Assembly (NCBI GenBank): GCA_036940085.1
Contig: JALLBK010001342.1
Coordinates: 1-12,592, forward strand
Source of the DNA: Discostella pseudostelligera
Taxonomy: Eukaryota; Bacillariophyta; Thalassiosirophyceae; Thalassiosirales; Thalassiosiraceae
DNA: 12,592 bases
Reading direction: 5' to 3'
Positions within the stretch are counted from its first letter, which is position 1; each line of letters begins with the position of its first letter. Below are positions 1-6,924 of the stretch, in pieces. The notes beneath the pieces were generated by a model. It was given only the letters and a program-made list of their open reading frames with translations, was not told the DNA's origin and searched no databases. A program made the position numbers and the translations under genes.

Positions 1-9
1 TTTGAGATC

Positions 10-75
10 TGCTGTGGACCACCTGGCCAGCAAAGAAGGAGGACCAGGAAGTGGCACAGTGGACCTCCTAGCCAC
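10..75. repeat. Left copy of a diverged direct repeat flanking a 1-kb block
   Basis: This stretch matches a second copy at about 1093-1165 in the same orientation. Shared words in the same order are TGGCCAGCAAA (24 and 1114), GGACCAGG (41 and 1131) and AGTGGACCT (58 and 1146), with nearly equal spacing. AGATCT also lies just before each copy. The copy may extend past the left edge of the window. The pair could be decayed long terminal repeats, or two members of a dispersed repeat that happen to flank the coding-like block between them. I cannot tell which from one locus. Confidence 0.6.
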
Positions 76-93
76 TGAAGGCAAACGACCACC

Positions 94-1023
94 ATGATTG
101 TCTTGATTGCCATTGTCATATACCTTGCTCATGGTATCAGCCAGCTGATACTCATCCTCAGCCAATCACACCATCAACCACCATCCCAACCCTTTGACAC
201 AGATGAGTCACCTGACCTCCAGAGCACAATGAACATTTCACATATCCAGACGAGACAAACCAACACTGAAGACAAAACAATGAGTGTGATCTCCCATGCA
301 ACAGAATCACTCACACTCAACCAACAATTCCAATCCACACCGAAAGAGCATGACATTCAACCGAATACCAATCACCTCCCATCACCACCTTACCCATGCA
401 TTCCCAAGCTTTATGGCTGGATTAGAAGCAACCCCAGCAGACATCTGACATTACCTCTTTTTATCTGTTGAGACCTGTGTTACTGATTCGTATACAGACC
501 CACACCTTTGCATCCACCCCTTCCTGGAACAAATGCTCACAGCACCCATTCACTTTTCAATGATCCCTGGCAATGAGAATAAAAAACTATCACACATCCT
601 AGTACCTCCTGACAATGCCGTCTCTCATGCCATCACTGATTTCAACAACAAGTATCATAATATGCAATGCTGCTTATCCATCATCTACACATCATCCACA
701 GGAATGGACCCTAGTCACATCAACAGCACCATGCCAGCCAATAATACATTCCCTACATACTGCCGAATCAAAGGCTGCCTACTACTCCGAATGGGTTACG
801 AGCAGCACCTCTCCAATCAGGCACAGAGGAACTCGCCATCCAAACCTTAGAGAAACATGGAATCAACTTCAACTGGGACCTTCTAAATTTGCTACCATCC
901 AACATCCTAAACAGTATTCATTGGTTCATATGTCCAGCATGCCTCCAACTATTTTACACACAACCTCATCACCTTATTGACTCGACTGGTTCTCTCTTGC
1001 CCATGTCCAAATACTTGTCATGA
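94..1023 (+). pseudogene. Unidentified frame-broken coding block with N-terminal hydrophobic segment
   Basis: Three consecutive open stretches look like one damaged gene of roughly 310 codons. The first (94-471) starts with an ATG in strong Kozak context (ACCACCATG) and begins with about 22 hydrophobic residues (MIVLIAIVIYLAHGISQLIL), a possible membrane anchor or signal. A Ser/Thr/Gln-rich stretch follows. The second (about 449-850) is one frame over and contains PFLEQMLTAPIHFSMIPGN. The third (open 745-1023) returns to the first frame, contains WFICPACLQLFY with a C-x2-C pair (931-942), and ends at TGA 1021-1023. The overlaps at 449-471 and 745-850 mark likely frameshifts, although short introns are not excluded. 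I do not recognise the family. The flanking direct repeats suggest it belongs to a mobile element. That these pieces form one gene is inference. Confidence 0.35.
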
Positions 1024-1092
1024 TAAGATGATGTGTAGTAGTTGATATTAATTACTAGTAGAGCCAGCACCACTACAGATCTGGTGGGTGGA

Positions 1093-1165
1093 CTTGCTGT
1101 GGCTGTGTGGACTTGGCCAGCAAACGAGAAGGACCAGGCTGGCATAGTGGACCTGGCTGTTGACT
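1093..1165. repeat. Right copy of the diverged direct repeat
   Basis: This is the second copy of the repeat at 10-75, in the same orientation and about 1.09 kb downstream, starting about 70 bases after the stop of the frame-broken block. Word order and spacing are conserved, but many substitutions and a few indels separate the copies. If these were LTRs, the divergence would indicate an old insertion. G-rich, gene-free sequence follows to about 1250. Confidence 0.6.
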
Positions 1166-1490
1166 GCTGATGGAGTAGGACAGGAGCGCCAGGAGCACAG
1201 AGTGGAGAGTGGCGGGGCAGTCAACACTTTATGCCCTTGTTCCAGAGATATGAAATATGATTACTAAGGAAGATCACATAAATACTATCCCTATTATTGG
1301 TGTACAATTTTTCTTTGTTGAACACTGACATGATAAAATCTTGTTCATGCATGTGTGTTTGGAAGGCTCATTCAAAATTAACGCTCTTCTTCATCTTGTA
1401 ATAGTGCACCAGGAGACAACAAATATGATTGTAGGGATTTCTCCAATCTTGGTGATTTCCATCAGTAGGATGAGATTTGGGTGATAGGGT
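1166..1490. other. Non-coding stretch, nothing recognised
   Basis: No convincing reading frame, RNA gene or repeat is visible. The sequence is A/T-rich from about 1250 and contains ordinary mixed-composition DNA up to the minus-strand open stretch that ends at 1543. Confidence 0.5.
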
Positions 1491-1542
1491 ATGACATTTA
1501 ATGTTTCAGACAAGGCATCAACAGGAGCATTATGCATCACAA

Positions 1543-1851
1543 TCAGTATTGACTCTGAAGGCTACACCTGGATGATGAACTGTCCCAAACACTTGGCCCA
1601 TTGGATCCAAAGAAAATACTGCCAACTACTGTTCCTGGTGAACGTTGGCCACTCATGTAGCTACCTGCCACCTTGACAACTTGGGTTAACTGAAACCATT
1701 GGTTTGGGAGCAGTTCCACCAAGCTCCCCGGCCTAGTAATCATTTCTCCATTGTGGTAGTAGGCAAATACAATTGTTTTGTCTGTAGTATCAGGATTTGC
1801 AGCTGCTCCAAATGCCTGACCATGGTGAAAAAATGGTACTAGGAGGTAAGG
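1543..1851 (-). pseudogene. Unidentified open stretch, possibly an exon or gene remnant
   Basis: The minus strand is open for 102 codons from just after TGA 1852-1854 down to a stop at 1543-1545. The only in-frame ATG is internal, at 1741-1743. The translation is protein-like rather than low-complexity: it contains TIVFAYYHNGEMITRPGS, then NQWFQLTQVVKVAGSY, then GSIFFGSNGPSVWDSSSS. The alternation of hydrophobic and polar residues with aromatic W/F positions suggests a secreted beta-sandwich fragment. It faintly recalls the W-x-Q-x-V-K and FFG patterns of some polysaccharide-lyase-like sandwiches, but the resemblance is too weak to name a family. Continuation in other frames beyond 1543 is not clear. 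It may be an exon, a relic or chance. Confidence 0.25.
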
Positions 1852-2021
1852 TCAAACAATAGGGAATAGGAAGATGCTGGTTGGTGCTGGCAGCAGAGAT
1901 GCTGATTGGCATCGGGCATATGATCATTGACATGGATAGATTGAATGAAGAAAGGTATTCATAATACATCAAGTAGTTGCCATGCACAAGGAAGGAGTCT
2001 TTTGATAAGTAATTGAAGAGA

Positions 2022-2495
2022 GCCCCATTCTCAGTCTACTAATTCTTGGTTTTATGATGGCATTTGGCACTCATTCTCAGTTAAATTCCATGCACCACCC
2101 ATTCCAGTGGAATTGGGTGGTTGGTACCCATTCTCATTTGAATTGGGTGGTCAACACCCATCCTCAGTGCTTAGTGTAATTTGGTATTATTATTAGTACT
2201 TAGTAGCCAATAACACCCATTCCCAGTGTAATTGGTGTTGGGTGGTTGTTCTTGTCACCTATTCTCAGTGAAAGTGCTGATCATCATCAACAACCATTCT
2301 CATTTCTTCTCATTGTAATATTAGGTGGTTGGCACCCATTCACAGCAGCAGTCTCATTGGGTGGTTGTCACCACTGATTCACAGTGTAGTAATTGGTTGG
2401 TGATCACTTGGCACCGCCTAGTATTCTCCTCAGTGTGGTTATTGGGTGGGTACTAGTGGGTAACACTTACACCACCCATATTCTCAGTGTAATTG
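2022..2495. repeat. Degenerate tandem array with hairpin-forming units
   Basis: Variants of a unit close to CACCCATTCTCAGTGTAATT followed by GGGTGGTTGG recur about ten to twelve times at irregular intervals of roughly 30-60 bases. Copies are recognisable near 2026, 2070, 2097, 2139, 2156, 2214, 2257, 2334, 2370, 2425 and 2472. The unit ends are complementary (CCACCCA and TGGGTGG). The best case is 2094-2101 pairing with 2114-2121, an 8-bp perfect stem around a 12-base loop. Copies differ by substitutions and small indels, so this is an old minisatellite. No open frame spans it. Confidence 0.7.
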
Positions 2496-2711
2496 GCAAC
2501 AGTACTCGTGCTCCTGCTCCTGCCAATACTGCTTCTTACTTTCCACCAAAGCATCTCTCATGATGTCCTGCTGCTCTCCAACCTCCTTCTGCTGCTGCTC
2601 CTCTTTTTCCTCACCATCCTCACAATTCTCCCCACTATCCTCATTAGCAGCATCCAGCATCCCATTCCCAGCACAATCCACAATTGTGGTGCTGAGCTTT
2701 CTTGCCCTCAA
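2484..2711 (-). CDS. Low-confidence acidic, Gln/Glu-rich coding stretch
   Basis: A 75-codon open stretch on the minus strand is rich in Glu, Gln and Asp (for example EDGEEKEEQQQKEVGEQQD). It ends with a less biased segment, MRDALVESKKQYWQEQEHEY. It lies downstream, in minus-strand direction, of the Glu/Lys-rich stretch at 2770-3153 but in a different frame, with stops between. The two could be exons of one low-complexity gene or products of expanding purine-rich repeats. No family is recognisable. Long runs of GAG/CAG-like triplets readily create such open frames by chance, so confidence is low. Confidence 0.15.
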   Translation of the reverse strand: MRARKLSTTIVDCAGNGMLDAANEDSGENCEDGEEKEEQQQKEVGEQQDIMRDALVESKKQYWQEQEHEYCCQLH

Positions 2712-2769
2712 GAATCATTGTCTCAGCATCACATACTCCATCAATACTCATCCTAATTATCCTGCTGTA

Positions 2770-3153
2770 CTAACTCCATATCCTCAGGAGAATCAGCCTC
2801 AGCTGCTTCTCATGGCGATTCTTCTTCTTCTTCTTCTTCTTCTTCTTCTCCTTCTTCTCCTTCTTCTCCTTCTTCTCCTTCTTCTCCTTTTTCTCCTTCT
2901 TCTCCTTCTTCTCCTTTTTCTCCTTTTTCTCCTTTTTCTCCTTCTCCTCCTTCTCCTCCTTCTCCTCCTTCTTCTCCTTCTCCTTCTCCTTCTCCTCCTC
3001 CTCCGCATCCTCCGCATCCTCCGCATCCTCCGCATCCTCTGTTTCCTCCTCCTCTTCCTCCTCTTCCTCCTCTTCCTCCTCCTCTTCCTCCTCTTCCTCT
3101 ATTATCAAATAGTTTTCATGTGATTTCTCTCTCTTTCTTGCATTTATTCGCAT
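2770..3153 (-). CDS. Low-confidence Glu/Lys repeat protein over a purine-rich tract
   Basis: The frame opens with ATG at 3151-3153, with A at -3, and runs 127 codons. A short mixed N-terminus (MRINARKREKSHENYL) leads into a poly-Glu run, then four EDA repeats from the GCATCCTCC units at about 3003-3037, then alternating Glu/Lys, then Lys, and a short tail RHEKQLRLILLRIWS. The composition follows directly from the polypurine minus strand, and other frames over the same DNA are also open (poly-Leu on plus, poly-Arg on minus). The frame is therefore not evidence of a gene by itself. If expressed, it would be a highly charged disordered or helical protein. Confidence 0.2.
   Translation of the reverse strand: MRINARKREKSHENYLIIEEEEEEEEEEEEEEEEEEETEDAEDAEDAEDAEEEEKEKEKEKKEEKEEKEEKEKKEKKEKKEKKEKKEKKEKKEKKEKKEKKEKKKKKKKKKNRHEKQLRLILLRIWS
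2819..3100. repeat. Polypyrimidine/polypurine microsatellite tract
   Basis: On the plus strand, 2819-3004 is an unbroken 186-base pyrimidine run built of CTT, CTCCTT and CTCCTTTTT-type units. It is followed by four copies of CTCCGCATC (about 3001-3036) and a second pure pyrimidine run of 59 bases (3042-3100) built of CTCCTCTTC-type units. Such mirror-like tracts are known to be able to form intramolecular triplex DNA and to expand by slippage. The changing unit along the tract shows several separate expansions. Confidence 0.95.
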
Positions 3154-4400
3154 GGTCTCAAATGCACATTGTGCATGATTGCTCTCTGTTTAATCATATC
3201 TCTTGCACAGATTGCATGATGTGCTTTTTGCACTTCTTGCATTTCTTGCATTGCCTTGCTTCTTCTCACATCATCTTCCCACATCCATATTTTCTCAATT
3301 CTCACCTAAGAATATCATGCTCTTCCAGGGTATGAGTGCCCTTGCTCATCAGGTCTTCCTTAGGTGGTGTGCACAGGCAGCAAATAAATGATATGAGTTA
3401 AGAGTGTTACTTTTGAATTTCTTATCAATGATTCTTGGGATCTCAAGCAAACCCAGCACTTGACATCAATGTGAGTGGTGAGTTGCAAGTTCTTGCAAGA
3501 TTGGTTTCTTATTGAATATCTCTCACATGCTGTGATGATCTCTCTACTACCCAACAATGCAATTGCACAAGTGAGACCATGATGGCCGACCATGGCCAAT
3601 GATGGCATGATCATCATCAGCATCATTGGTGCCCTACTTGTTGAATGATCTAGTGTTATTGGTAGCACTATTATCATGATGCCTCACTGATCACTGATCA
3701 CTGAATACATGATTGGGGAGTGATGTCGTGGCTTGAATCTGCCTCAGAGCCGGGAAGCAGGGAGAAACTTGACAATGTCAAGCATCAAGACTTGCTGCAA
3801 TGATGCCAAATGATTGCAATTGAACAATGCATCTTCATCCTTCATTGTAATGAGAGAGGCAGGGAGTCATGGAAAAACAGTTGATGTGGCAAGAGTAGAT
3901 TTAGCACACTAGTAATTTTAGTTTCATATCATTGTTGAATGTACCAATGTCATTGGTCACCACCACCAACATCAATTCTCATGTCAATTTTGATTTGATG
4001 TGCCTCTCCACTTGAACAAACAAAGCAACAAATCATCTTCATTCACTCTCTATTTGTTTATACCATTGCAGGCCTTGGCAGCAGTATTGATGTCAAATAA
4101 ATGCTACCAGAAATGGAAGCCATGGTCAACACTTGACTAGGCACTAGGTATGCTCAGCCCTGTTGACTGTTGACTCAATTCTTTTGCATACACATCATCA
4201 TGGAGTCTCAACTCTCAACTCTCAACTCTCATGTTTGCTTTGTGCCTGTGGAGGCAAAATCTAGTAAATGGAGATTGGACTGTAAATTAGACTTTCAAAA
4301 CTCACAAACTGCACTAACTTGAATTGATTTTTTGCTACTACCTTTGGACATCGCTATTCCCTGGCTCAGCAGTTCTCAGTGAGGGACCCTGACTCTGGCT
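3154..4400. other. Non-coding spacer with short tandem repeats
   Basis: No convincing gene is visible. A 105-codon minus-strand frame with an ATG (3360-3677) exists, but its composition and lack of any family signal make it likely chance. Small structures are a 15-base inverted repeat ATGCACATTGTGCAT at 3162-3176, a period-7 repeat CACTGAT at 3685-3704 (about 2.9 copies) and a period-7 repeat CTCAACT at about 4206-4229 (about 3.5 copies). The rest is rich in CAT/ATG words without order. Confidence 0.6.
4393..4400. repeat. Left 8-bp target site duplication
   Basis: CTCTGGCT lies immediately before the left inverted terminus at 4401 and is repeated exactly at 4883-4890, immediately after the right terminus. 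A perfect 8-bp duplication directly abutting matching inverted ends is the expected footprint of hAT-type (or P-type) cut-and-paste insertion. Confidence 0.8.
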
Positions 4401-4882
4401 CTAGGTTGCTAATTACCAGATTAAAATAGTAATTACTGCAGGCTAAAATCCAGGAAAACTGGGTAAAACTGGGTTTTACTTTTTTTCCCTTGATTTTTAC
4501 CTGGTAAAATCACCTACAATTGGCCCTACCAGAGGCAGGAAATGTAATTATTTACTGTGACTGCACCAGATCCAGTAAAGAAATACAACACAGAAGACAT
4601 ATAATTGGAGGTCTGTTCCCCTTTGCCATGATCAATACAATATTAAATATAACACCTAACAAATAGAAATGCAGTCATCATCTTCATGATCACTGTCAAA
4701 CCATGTATCATCTCATAATCACCACACTAGTTATCGTCCACTTCTGGGTTTGGGTTTTACCGATGGCGCCCAGCCAATTTTTACTGGGCCTTATTTTCAA
4801 TTTTCATTACTAACCAAGTTGAACCCAGTAAAAATAAAATTTACCAGGTAAACCAGTAAAACTGCACTAATTAACAACCTAG
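4401..4882. mobile_element. 482-bp MITE with inverted termini, probably hAT-like
   Basis: The left end starts CTAGGTTGCTAATTA and the right end, read on the opposite strand, starts CTAGGTTGTTAATTA (14 of 15 identical). Skipping a 20-base insert at 4416-4435 on the left extends the match to 19 of 21, through CTGCAG/GTGCAG. The element is bounded by an exact 8-bp duplication. It has no open frame for a transposase, so it is non-autonomous. Both subterminal regions repeat related words: AAAACTGGGT twice in tandem (4455-4474), a near-palindrome GATTTTTACCTGGTAAAATC (4492-4511) and TTTACCAGGTAAA (4840-4852). These could be transposase-binding sites. The 8-bp duplication is a hallmark of hAT elements, but the tip only partly fits the usual hAT tip, so the superfamily is inferred. 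Confidence 0.75.
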
Positions 4883-4890
4883 CTCTGGCT
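4883..4890. repeat. Right 8-bp target site duplication
   Basis: This is an exact copy of CTCTGGCT, directly after the right inverted terminus. Removing the element and one copy leaves a smooth G/C-rich sequence across the junction, consistent with an empty site. Confidence 0.8.
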
Positions 4891-5192
4891 CCGCCTGGCT
4901 ATGTGATGATGTAGCTTGGACCCTGGGGGTCTGTGCCCCAGACTCCACCAGCAGGACCCAGACTCCGTGCTCTGTGTCACAACTCAGAGAAATTGCAATT
5001 TTGAGAAGCCAGGAGTTTTGGGTTTTTGTCACTCAAAGTATTGATCCAACCTTCTTGTCATCCTCATCATTGCTCATTGTCAGCGTCATCTTCATCCTCA
5101 TCCCCACATTGCCTCAGTGTCAGCATCATCATGATCAGACAGTCTTCCATATTATCACTGCTCATCATCACCAATAACAACCATCATTTGCA
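4891..5192. other. Non-coding spacer, GC hairpin and TCA-rich DNA
   Basis: The first part contains an inverted repeat CTGGGG/CCCCAG (4923-4941) and two copies of CCAGACTCC (about 4938 and 4959). From about 5050 to 5170 the sequence is dominated by TCATC-type words, which keep several frames open by chance. The non-LTR element coding homology starts just after this, near 5193. Confidence 0.5.
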
Positions 5193-5585
5193 CTGTGAAG
5201 CCCCACCCATTCGCAACCATCCAGCCAATTCATGGATCTCACAATCAACTTGGGCTTTAGTTGATCGCCGAGCTAGTATGAGGAAGAGTGTGCCCTCTCC
5301 AAACAATACAGCAGAATACTTGGCCATCATATTCAACAATCCCTCAAAGCGGACTGTGCAGTAAGGGTGGCAAATGTAGCAGATGAGGTGGAAACCCATT
5401 TTGCTGCTAGAGATCTGAAGGAGGCATGGTGGAGCATTAATGGTTGGTACCGATCAGTAGAAGACAGGCCACCGAAACCCAACTACCAATGGATGGAGGC
5501 ACCCACACAGGTGCAGATAGACTTATACATGGTGGAAACCCCACTGGGGGACCCTATCCCCATCAATGTCACTCAACTCTTTTGA
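5193..5585 (+). pseudogene. N-terminal linker region of the non-LTR element, frameshifted
   Basis: Frame one (to TAA 5362-5364) contains SWISQSTWALVDRRASMRKS, a conserved block that in related elements lies between the (here absent) endonuclease and the RT. The reading then moves one frame over at about 5335-5355 and continues with VANVADEVETHF and LKEAWWSINGWYRSVEDRPP, a helix-rich segment preceding the RT fingers, ending at TGA 5583-5585. The transition to the RT block starting at 5584 needs another one-base shift. The coding homology appears to begin abruptly around 5193. Confidence 0.65.
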
Positions 5586-6030
5586 TGTGAATGATGACAC
5601 ACCTATGGATGGAGACATTCGGGAAGCAGTCAAGAGCCTATGGAATGGCAGAGCTGGAGGATTAGGGGGAATGCATGCTGAACATCTGAAATGATGGCTC
5701 ATAGGCAATGAAGAAGAAGAGAGAGAGAACAAGCAGGGACCAGGAACCAGATGGAAGCTGTTAGTCCAACTAATACTAAGTCCCATCTGGGAGCATGGGA
5801 GCATCCCTCAGCAGATGACTTAGGTGCTGATAGTTTTGTTACCAAAAGGTGGCAGTGACTATCAATGTATTGGGTTGCTGGAGCCATTTGGAAGGTGGTG
5901 GTCCTCATGGACAAGCGATTCCTCACTATCAAACTCCACGATTGCCTCCATGGCTCCTGAGCTGGAAGAGGCACAGGAACAGCAACCATTGAGGTGAAAC
6001 TGTCACAACAGCTTGCATACTTAGAGCCGG
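5584..6030 (+). pseudogene. RT fingers/early palm blocks of the non-LTR element
   Basis: From 5584 the frame reads VNDDTPMDGDIREAVKSLWN, then GRAGGLGGMHAEHLK, the typical start of a LINE RT domain. In-frame stops follow at 5692-5694 and 5821-5823, and LLPKGGSDYQCIGLLEP, the conserved K/G block, comes next. After a frame change near 5887, IWKVVVLMDKRFL and HDCLHGS, then (after TGA 5958-5960) AGRGTGTATIEVKLSQQLAY are readable. In intact relatives the motif A strand with the first catalytic Asp follows directly. Here the reading jumps from QQLAY to LDRGWCLEIL, so that strand is absent. Confidence 0.75.
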
Positions 6031-6371
6031 AGGCCTGGATAGGGGATGGTGTTTGGAAATCTTAGCGGGCTATGGTGTGGGTCCAAAACTGATTCGGCTT
6101 CTGGATCATTTTTGGTCTGAAGCAAAACTGGCATGTCCTGTCAGAGGGCACTATGGGTCAGTGTTTTCTGCTGGGTGTGGTGTTACACAAGGCAGAATAC
6201 TGGTAGCATGTAGCATTCTATGCAGATGACAGTGTGTTGTCAGCAAGATGTCCTGAGTGGTTGCAGAATTCATCTACCATCGTTGCCGGTCTGTTCAAAC
6301 ATGTCAGTCTGTGCACAAATGCAAAGACGATGAAAGTCATGATGTGCATCCCTGGCAAGATTAGAGTGTAA
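6031..6371 (+). pseudogene. RT palm (VTQG and FYADD) of the non-LTR element
   Basis: The piece at about 6035-6202 reads LDRGWCLEILAGYGVGPKLI and then CPVRGHYGSVFSAGCGVTQG, the motif B region of LINE RTs. After a frame change near 6206 the frame reads FYADDSVLSARCPEW, the motif C active site with its two aspartates (YADD at about 6219-6230), then a thumb-like segment ending at TAA 6369-6371. Between VTQG and FYADD only a few codons remain where intact relatives have several tens of residues, so a second deletion has removed the region after motif B. Confidence 0.8.
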
Positions 6372-6805
6372 GTGTACAATGACTACTGCCAAGAGGCATC
6401 CACTCACGCTGCCAGGAAGCGTCTCCGGGTAGAGTGTGACATCTGTGGTCAGAGTATGCAAGTGTCATCCCTACAATGTCACTTGGAATTGCAACATGAT
6501 GCATCCTATTCATTTGTCCTGAATAGGGACCTCGAAGGGGGATGTCCACCGGCAACTTTCTGAGCTGAAGAGGACACCAAAATGGGCTTGTACTGCTGCC
6601 CAGTACTGGGTTGTTGTGGAGGTGGTGCACACACTTGCTTCACTCTCCAATGCCATTTTGTCTTCTGACATCCCCAGGATCTAGTGGTTATCCCGAGGGG
6701 CTGATATACCTTTCCCATGTTGTCCAAGATGCTGCATGCAAATGGTGCTCCAGATGCACTCAATTGAGGGCATCAGCAGACAGCACTATGCAGGGGAATG
6801 TTAGA
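6372..6805 (+). pseudogene. C2H2 zinc-finger region of the non-LTR element
   Basis: Just after the RT, a clear finger C-x2-C-x11-H-x4-H spans 6435-6497 (CDICGQSM...HLELQH). In the same frame, after TGA 6561-6563, a second finger of form C-x4-C-x13-H-x4-H spans about 6597-6671, with a stop (6666-6668) between its two histidines. One frame over, at about 6724-6800, PRCCMQMVLQMHSIEGISRQ and HYAGEC suggest a third Cys/His motif. Zinc fingers C-terminal to the RT are known in several LINE lineages and bind nucleic acid. Frame changes fall near 6722 and 6800. Confidence 0.65.
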
Positions 6806-6924
6806 GAGACAGAAGCAACATGAGGCAGCGGCACATTCCCAATATGCATTTCAGCAGGAATTTCTCTGTGGCAGTGACAAATCAGAAAGGATGGAAGTAG
6901 TATTCAAATGCCTTGGGAGAATGT
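6798..6924 (+). pseudogene. Post-finger segment of the non-LTR element, cut by an insertion
   Basis: The frame reads LERQKQHEAAAHSQYAFQQE and, shortly after, ERMEVVFKCLGRM. The FKxLGR block is a conserved landmark of the C-terminal region in LINE-type RT proteins, normally followed within about 20 residues by the helix that here only resumes at about 7261 (QANLKKVWRSW). Homology stops at about 6925. Confidence 0.6.

Noticed and set aside
2022..2495. CRISPR-like reading of the repeats with hairpin arms
   Set aside because: Repeat spacing and unit sequence are irregular, spacers are not distinct from repeats, there are no cas genes, and the window is eukaryotic.
2799..3035. Minus-strand poly-Arg frame
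   Set aside because: Another frame of the same purine-rich repeat, with no non-repetitive content.
2560..3123. Plus-strand 187-codon frame with long poly-Leu
   Set aside because: It is the plus-strand reading of the CTT/CTC microsatellite. Several frames on both strands stay open over the same DNA.
3360..3677. 105-codon minus-strand frame with an ATG
   Set aside because: Length is within chance expectation for this composition, the translation shows no domain, and many Met/Ile residues come from CAT-rich DNA.
5523..5989. Minus-strand frames opposite the non-LTR RT
   Set aside because: Antisense shadows. All recognisable RT motifs are on the plus strand.
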